DNA of 64,000 bases from NCBI GenBank assembly GCA_013365365.1, contig JABVXU010000089.1:1-64000 (forward strand), given 5' to 3'. The notes below the pieces were generated by a model. That model did no database searches, was not told the origin of the DNA, and worked only from the letters and a program-made list of their open reading frames with translations. Positions 48,601 through 60,078 of the stretch are shown here, piece after piece; positions within the stretch are counted from its first letter, which is position 1, and every line of letters begins with the position of its first letter. The position numbers and the translations under genes were made by a program. Source of the stretch: Cruorifilaria tuberocauda. Its lineage: Eukaryota; Nematoda; Chromadorea; Rhabditida; Onchocercidae.

Positions 48601-51491
48601 ACTTGAAACGACCCGCAAAAGAAAACAATCCCTTAAATGAAGTTAAAATTATTGATAACAACCAGTGATAATGAAATTATAAATTGCTGATTAATTCGAA
48701 TAACATACACGTGCCAAATTCATTCCACATTCTTCACAACAGAATTTCGACTGTGAACGTGCAGAATTCGTACACTGAGGCCCCTCACAATGCTTTGCTG
48801 TTTCCTACAAAGATTATTCATGCAAAAATTATAAAATTAGAAGAATACTACACAAATGAAGGAGCAAAATATTCATTGATAAATACAATAAAATATAAGC
48901 TTAAACCAAACTCTTAACGAACGTGATTACTGGATTTCACCAATTATTCATTAACTTCCGCACTTTTTGTTAATCAGATAAAAGACGTCTAGTAAATATC
49001 AAAGACTCTTTACAAGTGTTGGATTACCAACTCCAGAAAAACATATCCAACTTATACTTCAAACCTTATTCTGGTTATGACGATGTGAACGACGATTATA
49101 AATGGCCGATGCAATTTTTTGACGTTGTTCTATAATACACAGTAAGTTAAGCAAAATAATATCTGCAAGAACTCTGAAAACATTACATTTTCTTGTGCTA
49201 ATTCAAACTCTGCAGGCTGAAAAACGCCATATTTCTCTTTTTATCTTATTGATCGAAGAAAGAGATATTTACTTTGTCTCACAGTTAACATGAACGTTTC
49301 CTGTCAGAATATATTTACATGAATAAGCTCATCTTCAAATGTAAACTTCGCTAATAGTAGTGATACTATAGCTAATAGTAAGTGATAAAATAAAATACAT
49401 TCGAACACTAGGAAAGCATAATGAACGATGAAGTTAGCATATGATCTATATTTTCCAGGGTAAATGTAAAGATAAAGCTGATCGCTTAAAAACCTCATTG
49501 CTAAGAATGAATTGTCTTATACCTGTTGTAAAAGAAAAATTACTGGTTTTCGATTTCTTTGCTCTTCCCCCTGTTGTATTTGTCTGACGTTTCTAAAAAT
49601 GTTTAAAAAATTATCATTCCATTATTCTGTGGAACATGCCACGATATTAAGGGACGCAAAACTTAATGAGAATATTTTTCATACAATGCTGAAGGTCTGA
49701 AATGAAATGAATCGGAATAATACAATATTGCTAGCAAAATAATGGATCACAAAATCGGATTTCAGGACGAAAATGTGAAGAGTAAAGAATCCTGAGAAAT
49801 CATTAGATTCAACAATGTTAAAACACAAAAAGGAAAAAAGGAACGGTAATAGCGAAAAATTAGGCCATAAATACCATCTAAAAATGACTTCATAGCTCGG
49901 AAGATCACTTAGAAGTTCCTTATTCCTTCACATTTCATTCATTTTATCCTGAAGAAAAACACGATAACAAAAAAATGCAACAAAACTTAAATATGAAAAG
50001 TTTTCACTTTTCAGAAGTTGATAATTACCTGGTATGATACGGTTTTCCTTTTTCTCACTACTTTTCTTTGGGTTCTTTTTGCGCCACTTGCAACAGGTCC
50101 TGAATGTGTCGAACCGACTTCTCGTTTAAAAGTTTCCATATTATCATCATCTTCATCGTCCGTTGTACTGAAAATTACTAGTTTAATGTTATGAAGATAA
50201 GGTTGCCAACAACTTATAAGGAACCTATATAACAACTTACTGTGCATACTTCAATCGCTCTTTCTTACTCCTTACTGGAACTGAATGAATGCTCGACTGA
50301 ACTGCTGAAATAAAGCTTAGTTTCTGCTTTTTTACCAAAATAAGCCGATTAGAGAAACATAAATGGAAACACTGCTGAAAACTTCATATATTTTTGAGTT
50401 CTTGAAAAACTTTAACGATTTATCCAGTAAATTCAGACATTAAAAAACTGAAGTGAAAACCTTCGCATATTATTTCGATAAAACAAAAAATGCAAAATCA
50501 GTTGATAATAATCACCTCCCTCTGCGCCAGAAATTTTAATCTGCTGTTGCTTTTTCTTCTGTTTATTCCACCATTCCGATTGCAAACAAATGCGTTTTAA
50601 GCATGGTTCCACAGAAGTATTACAGTTTGTACATTTACCACAGTTTGCCGATCGAAAACAGTTAATGCAGTTGTTGCAACCTCGCACTGGTTTGTAATCC
50701 TCTGCAATATTTTCACATAATCAACATCAGCATAGCCTACAAAATTGAAGACAGTATGCGCGAAGTTTCTTTAGCTGATCTGATCAGTCATGTCACCTTT
50801 ACATAAAAAATCATCTATGTAATTGACGACATTCAAACCATAGTCTTTCGACGAACGTTTTAATCCACTTTGAGTTTTGATACCATTTCTAGCTCCTTTT
50901 GATTTGTACTGCTTCTCGCGGTGGGCACTCTTTTCTCGTTCTCTCTTCTATAAAACAAATGAAACTCTACTGAAAAAGTACCGTTATTCTTATTTAAAAA
51001 CAAAAAAACATGAAAAACCTTCTCCGTGAATCATTCAATTCATTTGAAAGATATTGAAGGCACTTACCGAAGCACGGTACACGATTTTTAAATTGCTGTC
51101 TTTGCTAATGCAAGGAGGACACGCGTATGTCTCGATACGATTTGCCTGAGTACGAGTAACCTTAAACATAAATATGGAACAATAAATTTATATGAGATAT
51201 ACTATGTCATAGAAAATTTTAAAATGTTTTAGTAATAATGAAGTGAATTATTAACTTTAACATATGCATGAATCTATTATTCTAATATAATTTGCATACG
51301 ATCCTCTTCTATATAGAATAAATCCTTTTACAAGTAACCGGATGAATAATTGGGAGAATTACTTGCAAGCATGCCCCGTGATACCAGACACCGCAGTGAT
51401 CGCAGCATATCATAAATGACGACTCATCACTACTTCCACACAAGCAGTGTGTTTGTTGCTCAGTTTTGATTTTTTCTGGAATAATCGACAT
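45611..51491 (-). CDS. cfp-1: CXXC finger protein 1 (CFP-1), Set1/COMPASS subunit
   Basis: Exons 51491-51363, 51160-51068, 50947-50797, 50701-50516, 50304-50241, 50167-50029, 49592-49523, 49129-49065, 48804-48709, 48519-48400, 47217-47164, 46942-46876, 46809-46691, 46507-46388, 46153-46013, 45943-45611: 1947 nt, 648 aa (human CXXC1 656). An N-terminal PHD finger (C16, C18, C30, C33, H38, C41, C57, C60, with W36) reads H3K4me3. The CXXC-type finger at about 131-165 has cysteines 133, 136, 139, 145, 148, 151, 158 and 163. Acidic and basic patches follow (TTDDEDDDN, KVVRKRKT, a likely nuclear signal). The C-terminal CFP1 domain has CEGPQCTNSA, SKFCCEECGMNLA, CAVCALEFP...HMERCF, FCKRLRVLCSEH and LDEWFEKKR, aligning in order with CXXC1. 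Family role: targets Set1/COMPASS to promoters for H3K4 trimethylation in the nucleus. The DNA-contact loop of the CXXC finger is shortened. The start ATG could be replaced by an upstream exon, since a CCAG acceptor lies just after it. Confidence 0.94.
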
Positions 51492-53852
51492 TACATGTGG
51501 CAGTATGCAGGTTCAAAATTAGAAGTATAGAATTCTTACTATAGGCAATAACCATAAATAAAATATCGGATCATCTTTGGGGGATTGATACAACACTAGC
51601 AATCATGTAAAAACCGAAATGGGTGATATATATTTCTAATGCCGTACCTTACTTACAAATTTCGATCAACGACAGTAACGACTTGCATCAAATTTCAAAC
51701 AATGTTATCTTTTTAAATCAAACATAGGATAAATCGCCTGAAAGGCTCGGATGAGACCGTAGTTTCTCAGCCGTTAAACAATATCAGCCACATAGATTAT
51801 TTAACACATTTTCAAGTGGTGTATTATACTAGCATACCCTTACTTGATCATTATTTATTTATCCCTATAGTTCCATTCGTTACCATAAGTAACTCATCCT
51901 CGTTTCTATATGGTCGCCTTATTTTCAGTGATGCTTGCTTTACCACTCTGGAGTGAACCTTCCTCCCACCAAAGATACTAATAATTCTAGTTTGTTATAA
52001 TGCTGAATACCTGTCCGCTTTTACAAGACAAAATGTACTAGAAAAAGAGGAAGAAAGATTCTAATGAGTTGTACTTTATGTTGCAGGAAATAAAAATATA
52101 AATCTGTCTTTAAGACTAGCTAGCAGTTTAGTGTAATACGTTTTAAAAAATAAATGAATGCTAGGCGACACTGTGTAAAAATGCTTCTGAGAGAGAAACA
52201 TTCATGTACAAAAGTTATATCATTGCTTTAAAATAATTTTAGATAGAGAAATAGAAACCTTCTTGTTCGATTTTTATTATTCCTTCCAGATTTTGTTGCT
52301 TTTGTACGCCACTATCCATTCCTTCCATTGTTTTCGTAAAATAAACTGCTTAACGCACAGTTATAAACCAAAGCAGGCGATAAACCGCAACTTAAGATGA
52401 AGCGAACACCAGAATCTCCCTAACCAATGTTTAATTAGCAAAGGAAATAATTGCCACCGAAAGAAATATACAAAAAGAAAATGATTGGCTAACGCAAAAC
52501 AGTAAAAAAGTTATATGCCGATAGTAAAACTGTGTGGTCATAAATGCGAGAGCAGCTGTTCAGATTTTGTCTCAGATGACTGCTTCTGTTATGATTGAAC
52601 CTCAAGCAGCCTCTTGAATACCACGAATGGGAGCTCAGTATAGTCCAAACTTAAGCGTTACATGATTAGATTTCAATAAGTTCATGTTAGAGGACAAATT
52701 CTCAATAAGCAGTCCTCAAAGAACAGTACAATCCAAGGCAGATCTTATCTACAATTTCCCTTCCAACTCTTATGGTGGTCCAATCGCACACTTCTCTTTC
52801 CGGCATACAGCCACCCACTCTGGCATCATATTATCCAGTTATTTTTATGAACGGCGCATATGGTTCTCAAGAATGTATTCTCAATGTTGAACTGAAAGAA
52901 TACAAAAATTGGAAAAAGATTGGCGCAGTTGCCTAATTAAGAACTAGGACTAAAATAACCAATAAAAAAGTAAACCTCTCCAATGGAATATTGATTGAAA
53001 GTGACACAATCTTCGTTTAAATCTCTTCAAATCATCTGCTACTCGTCAAGCAATTATGCAAATTTTTGCTAAAGCTAACTTCAATACATTACCAGATAAT
53101 ATTCCCTTCTTCCTAATATTTAAATATCTATGAATTCAGATCCTCCATGGAGCCTGCTATCGACGTTCATGCTTGTGTTACTGTCAATCACAATCACAGC
53201 TTTACTACTATGATATCAGGCTCCTAAATCCTAGATATTTATGATGCTCAACAACAATCACCCCTTCGATTTTCTTTTTTTATTCAAAGAAAAAAAATCA
53301 AAATCCTACCCAACAGTTTGGGGTTTCAATCAAACTCCAGATTTTCATCTCTTCAATAGAACATATCTTGTGAGGAATTGTTTCAAGGACACTTAAACGT
53401 CATATCAGTAAAAAAACTATCAAATTTTACAGATAAGTGAAATATGCTTGATAAATGAGAAACCTCTCACGAACTGAGACAGATGGGACAATGCAGCCAA
53501 ACATATTTATTCATTATCATAAAAGCAGTGAAATCTGAAAAAACCGTTAGTTATGCAATGAAGAATGCATAGATCGAGATTCCATTCGTTGTATCGACAT
53601 AATAAAGCATAAATTATCCGTTAATTGACACAAAACGAACATGTTTATATTAATATTGAGTATCAAATATGTTGTCAGGAGAACTATCCATACTCCGATT
53701 TGTTCGTACGATTGTGCAGTTAGGATTCGAGATTGCCAATATGTTCACAATAATTGTTTCTACCACTTAATTTTAGTTACAAAGGAAATAAATTTCTAAG
53801 CATCTTTTATCCCTTTACATTGCTATAAATATTTCGTCCACAGCATAATTTT

Positions 53853-53884
53853 AATATATATATATGTATATATATATACATATG
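53853..53884. repeat. TA microsatellite
   Basis: An interrupted (TA)n tract with two TG/CA interruptions (tatatatatgtatatatata). Intergenic. Confidence 0.85.
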
Positions 53885-55712
53885 TTCAGGAAATTTCAAC
53901 TATTTTTCATGGAATTAACTCACTGTGGTAAGATAATTTGCAAAAGCAAAACCATGAGTTGCTAGTCATATTCCGTTTTACATATGGTATGCTTAACATC
54001 ACTACGCTGTTATATTCTACAGATCTAAATGCATCCCATAAAACTTACTATAAAATAATGAAAATGACACGCATTGGTATCATTAACTTACTGCATTACC
54101 AACAACCGACTGCAAATTAACGCATACAGCGAAAGATATTAGTCTAAAATGAAACACAGATGCTCATAAACGACTGCCAGAACACAACTTGGTCATAAGT
54201 TTAACTGTTCACAATGTTCCTTCTTATTCAAGGAACTAATGAAATCTTTACAATTTCGCAGAAACACTGAACATAGAAATCCTCTTATAAAAAAAAACTG
54301 AAAGTATTACACGACTGTAACTGAACTCAAAGGAACACCATAAGCGACGGCATTTTAAGACTTATAGTTTACAACTAAATATTCATGAATTACACATAGA
54401 ACTGTAAGGTTAAAAAAACAAAGCATTTCAATAGATTTTAGTCATACACAACGCACCATGAATCTTCGGACATTGACTGCTTTTTATGTTCGATTTATAT
54501 TACACCTACGCAGCTGACCAAATAACGTGATATCAGTGCCGATAGCTGCCGTTTGATGCCCGTGCTCGGGAGGGTGATGTGACTAGAAGTGGTACATCCT
54601 AGTTCACATTTCAAAATGTTAATACTTGCATCATATTACTGCGAACTTATTTTCATATGTACAACTATTTTACGAGGAAAATACCGATTAAAATGTAAAA
54701 TCTATGGAAGTCAAGCTTATGCAATAAAAAAAAGTTCTGATTAACGTGGCTACAGATAACGCCACTAAAAATCCACGTACAGAGTTAATCTGAGAACAAT
54801 CACTTAAGGAGCTGGGAAAGAGAACTGTACAACAAACAGCAGATCAATAAATAGGAAAACACTTCAATATAGATATATAAAAGCAGAGGAACAAAAGAAA
54901 CTTTAAAGTAGTGTCCTAATTCATTAAAGATTTAATTACAGCAACAGTAATATTAGTGCACTGGAAATAAACATCGATATGGGGAGAAGAAATAGCATCG
55001 GAATAGGAGAAAGAAACAAGCATTTATCGATATAGCGAGAACTATAACATAGGTCAGGAAGGGATACAGCAATGCTTTAAGAATTAGTCGAACATCAGCT
55101 TGAGTGTGAAATGTATGGCTGCAATGCACTTGTAACTTCATCTCTTTCAGCAACAATGAGGAACTATAAGACAATCATGAATTGACATGAATTCATAAAT
55201 CAATATTCCGGAATAAAGCATTATTCGATGAAATAATTCTCTAATCTGCCAAATGAACTTGTATATTTCGTTACACTTAGAAACCGTTACTTGAAGAAGA
55301 TTAAGGGATGTAGCAGTACTACAAAACCGGTATTATAAGATAGAAATTAAATGAAATTTAATCAAACTCCTTTGTGAACCAATGTCGATACAAAACCTCA
55401 AAAGAGGAAATACTATTAGAACATAAATGAGCGGACTTAATAAAAACTACGATTGATCGAAGTATTCAAACCTAGGGATTCAAACATAGAGAAGTCCTCT
55501 AAATTTCCAGGAGATGGTTGAAGCTCTCAATGTTCTCAATCGGGATGTAGTTGAACAAAAGATGAACAGATTATTTGTTTGTTGCCATGGATTACAAACA
55601 GTTTTCTTTAAGCAATTTCTAATAGGTACCGTCTAATAACTCAAACTCTGATTATCCTGTCTAACATATTTTTCAAATCAACTTTTTCATATTGATGAAT
55701 AATAATGACTAT

Positions 55713-55718
55713 TTTATT
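55713..55718 (-). terminator. Candidate polyadenylation signal, EFA6 gene
   Basis: TTTATT on the + strand, i.e. AATAAA on the minus strand, 95 nt after the EFA6 stop codon at 55814. Spacing fits a short nematode 3' UTR. Confidence 0.45.
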
Positions 55719-55813
55719 TTTCCTATGCACAGCAAAACAGAATGTGATGCAAATTTCCGCAATTATCTAACAGTAATATACATTACACTGATAACTATCT
55801 CATTTTGATATTA

Positions 55814-58800
55814 TCAAATGAGACCTGGATTCTGTAGTATTGCTTCCTGGTAACTGCATCGACTTACGCTTATTTCTGAATCGTCGGATTCCAGATCGGG
55901 ATATTCTTCTTTAGCCTTTTCAGCCTTCCCTTCTGCTTCCGGCTCCTCTTTCACTGTATTTGTACATCCAAACATTTTACTTTGGGCAGAACTAGATGAC
56001 CTCCCTATATCTCCGACTCGATAAATTCCTATGACAGGCTCTACACGTATCGCCGAGGAATGTGATGGCGATAATGCGTTAAGGTTTTCACGCAAAATTT
56101 CGATATAACGCTGATAACGCTCTCTCTGCAAAGAGAATCAGAATACACTAACAGTTTAATATCAGAGCTTTGAAAATACATTATTTTCTTAACATCATAG
56201 TGGAAAATGAGATGCCGACATTCAGATGAGCAGTCAAGTAGTCTTTTTGACTACTGCATTAATCGACTTTACAAATTTTTTAAAATGAGCCATACCATAC
56301 CACATGATATCATATATAGTTGAGTGAAATAAACAAACTTCTTGGTATAAAAAACGTTCTTTGTAGAAAAAATCTTGCACGACATGGCCTTTTGCTTTCA
56401 AGGATGGTGCTGTTTTCATAAGCTCTTCAAGCTTTAACCCCATTTCTTCCTCTTTTTTTTCGTGTACTCTCAACTGCTCGGACTGCAACCAATTTTGACT
56501 TTCTTTATACAAGATTATTGCTGAAGCAGCCATAAAAACAAATTTATTACTAAACTACGCCATTAGTCTTATGGTTTTGTGCTCAAGACGGCTTTTAGTT
56601 CTTATTTCACTATTCGAAATCAAATAGCTCAAATGAATGTATAAAATAAAGGAAACTTGAAAACAAATGAAAACATGCAATAATTACTGATGGTTGCAGA
56701 GATTTAATCTGAGAAAATATTTACTATTGATAGGCCTGACGGCGCACTGGGCAGTAGGGGTTTGTGAAAAACTTCACTCTGATTTGAAACAGATGCTGGT
56801 AATGCCGGAGAAGAAAAGGCTGCAGCAACATAATTAATCGTATCAATCCACTGCTGCACTTCGTTTGGATCACTAAAAAATCCATCTTTTTTATAACTGG
56901 GTGACGTAAAATGAAATTACGTAAAATCCTAAATAAATTTAACTAGTTAATAATGTATGGTTAGAAGACTTCTTTATTTAAAAATCAGAAAAGAACCTGA
57001 TTATAATATGATAATGATTACGTACCAAAACGAAAAACACTCTTTTAAAAAAGACGAAATAACAAATATAATTTCAGCGCGAAATACATGAACAAGCAGC
57101 AATAATCACCTCGTTTGAAAAAGTGTTTCACCGAGATTGGCCGTTCTTAATTTGAATACATGTTGTCGCTTGCTGTAATCTTCAGGTTTTTCAGCTAGTG
57201 CATGATGTAAAAGGATAGCATTATTGAATGTCTGGAAACGACCATGCCGAAAACCGTTTTCATCCTTATGTAAGTAAAGGACCATCCCTCGAAGTCGCGC
57301 ATAAACCATCTTCCAACCACGGCGGCCGAACGGAGCTATAATCGAATAAATCAGATACCTCAAATATACTTTTCTTTGAAATACTGAAGTATAGATAACT
57401 CCAAATCTTCCTTCAAAACCCGCATAGATTTTCAATGTAAATTAGAGCCGACCATGCAACAAGTTAATTTGATAACTACACTTTCAATTCCAATATCCAT
57501 TGTTAAGAAAATTATTGACTTACTTCGCTTTCCGTCTCTATCAAAAAGATACTTTCTCACAACCCAACCAGCTTTATACTCAATCTGGTCATCATCACTC
57601 ATTGTCGACCGTGATTTTGACAGCATCTTTTTCTTCTTTTTTTCATGAATCTGTGAAATAATATCATCCGCCATTGATGTATCATTCGATGACGTCCCTT
57701 CCAATTCACTGCAAACAGCGTTTTTTTAAAAAAAAAGCAGTATGATATTAATTCCTGGAGATTTAAGCCAACTGTGCTCAATAAATGAGCAAAACTTACC
57801 CAACCCATTTAATAGGTTGCTCCTTGATAGCTGCATACAAAGTCTTCAATAAAGAACAATCGAAAACATGTTCTGTGTGACCTAGATTATCTACGAAATC
57901 ACGACTAGACATCCGTCTTCCAACATTCTGCAGACAGAGAAATTAGAAATGCAGAAAATGCAAAATTAAATGAATATTGAGGAAGCACAAATTAAAAAGT
58001 TGTTTAATACGTGTTATCTTGATTAATTACACGAAAAAAGTAACTTGTGAAAATGTGATAATTAAAATAATTTCATACCGGACCATGTAAATCTGAGTTC
58101 AGCAACAGTAAGGCACAAGTAAGTGCATGAACCTGGTCTAAAAAATCAAATCATGAACATCCAATATTAATAAATATTAGCACTACATTCACTTTTCTAT
58201 TCTTCTCACGAGAAAGTTAGTATTCTACGACTCTCTTTCAAATATGCAATAAGCAGTTCAATGTCTCGCGATCAAAAACTATAGTTTCTATTCGAAAAAA
58301 AAAAGCATGAAGACCCAAGTAAGCTATTGATACTTCTACTTACCTGCACTTCTGAAAAGTGTTGGATTGCACTCATAATAACGATTTGAGAAATGTTCAA
58401 TGATACGAGTTCTTTCTTGAGTTTCACCTGTGAGGCAAAATCTTGAAAGGAAATCACGTAGTGCTGCATCCAAACGAATACCGGAGAAATTGAACAAGGC
58501 ACAATATTCTTCGGCAACAGATATACCAAATTCATTCCTAAATTCACCGCAAATGAAAAATGTATCATATTTTGTCAAAGTTTAACCGCTTATTTTAGAC
58601 ATAACACAAAGCTTTATCAATCTGAAATTTGTTTCCACAAAAACTGAGGTAACAAATAACCAGCTCACAAGAAAATATATCTTTTTTTGCTTAAGAAGTT
58701 TCTTAATACTGAATTAATTTTTCCTTAATACATTTCTTGGCAGTTTCACATTTATGAATCTCCATTTGACCTGCACTAAAAACTACAAATATACCGCTAG

Positions 58801-60078
58801 ATCAGAATAAAACCTGCCAAAATTCATGCCAGTGTGAATGCAATTCTCATCCTCATAAGGTATCCAGAACTTCAAGAAAATTACTTTTTCGATAAATGAG
58901 CTGCGACATGTTCTCTTTTGAAACCATCTAATATGAACAATCGCTTAGCAAGACGCACAGGTGCTTCAATACCGAATTCCGATCTCCCATTGCAATCTAA
59001 AAAATTTACTGGACGAAGTTCGCCATTTATTTATTAATTATGAAAAACTGTTTACCTGAGGGAGATGGACATCTGATTGTTGACACGAAATTGCTTATGG
59101 CGTAAACAGAAGCCTTCGAAGGGCTGTTTGGTTCGCTGAGACTGATTTCGAACGATTTCGCCACAACGGCATTTTGACGTTCAATCTCCGGGCCATGTGA
59201 AGGTGCCGTAGAATTACTGCAGTGTGAAGATAAAGCACTAGAAACAGTTATCACGGACCCACTTGCTTCTGCTGTACAACTTAGATTATTCCTATCTATG
59301 TTTACCGTCACTGAGGAATTTTTCTCGTCTATCCCGATATCCTGAAATAAATGACCAAATGACTATTCTTATTTTACTGACGCAGTATTGCAGAGTGATC
59401 GAAAAACCCATTTTGCTCATTTTTCAGTTCATTTGCTTCTTACTGTTTTTAGCTCAAAAAACATATTAATATCAAATTAAAACCTGGAGATACTCTTTTT
59501 CATGTAGTCCATTTTCAGACTGTGATGCAGGGACTGCAGATTCTGGATTGAATCTCCTATTTCTCGGTTTTTCTTGCATTGCTGAAGGAAAATCGTTAAA
59601 TGGTCTTCTAGGTACAGATAAATCTGACTTTTCCGTTGTTGGTGGCAACTGTTCGCAATGCATCTGTAAAAAGTTGTAATGTAAACTTAATCAGAATAAA
59701 GCGAAGACAATATAAGCGATTTGCTATATAACACATAAACATTTAAAGCAAATATTGCTTCAAGGTCCAATTTATAATTTTTGCTGTTTTCAAGTGACAA
59801 CTTGTCAGGACAAAAATGAGGAAATGAGAAAGCAAGGATGCATGTGATTAATATATGCCTTGTAATAAATTTTTGTATAACCATTTTGAGGTAACTTGCA
59901 CATCAATAAATACCTCAGCGTATCGTGGAGATATTTTGTGGTTTAAATTAATCATTTTATCACCGGTCATTAAAAAGAATTCAGAACGTGGTGCTCCATT
60001 CTTTAGCGAGTTCTCTGATACCTTTTCCGGATCGAGTGGAGACCTTACTAAATCGTGTCCAAAGAGCACTTCTGTCAT
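55814..60078 (-). CDS. efa-6: EFA6/PSD-type Arf guanine-nucleotide exchange factor
   Basis: Exons 60078-59914, 59663-59484, 59341-59056, 58996-58885, 58537-58344, 58137-58079, 57927-57800, 57708-57524, 57335-57110, 56872-56725, 56482-56339, 56125-55814: 2139 nt, 712 aa, all in phase. The N-terminus holds a conserved segment (RSEFFLMTGDKMINLNHKIS, residues 31-50). In C. elegans EFA-6 the N-terminal region carries a short motif that removes cortical microtubules. The Sec7 domain spans about 219-390, with LAKRLFILDGF, the glutamic finger E286 in LTGETQER, YYECNP, and ALLLLNSDLHG. The PH domain is at about 418-530 (YKAGWVVRKY, GRRGWKMVYARLRGMVLYLH, W520). Next come the family-typical PLLPSAPSGLS and a C-terminal coiled coil (SEQLRVHEKKEEEM onward), then an acidic tail. 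Family role: activates Arf6 at the plasma membrane and limits microtubule growth and axon regeneration. A TTTTGTAG acceptor 2 nt upstream of the ATG fits trans-splicing. Confidence 0.94.

Larger units (their letters stand above)
51492..55813. other. Intergenic, EFA6 to CFP-1
   Basis: 4.3 kb between two minus-strand genes. It holds the EFA6 3' UTR and the CFP-1 upstream region. A TA-rich microsatellite lies at about 53853-53884. Short open frames have no recognisable domain, and no splice-compatible exons were seen. Confidence 0.55.
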
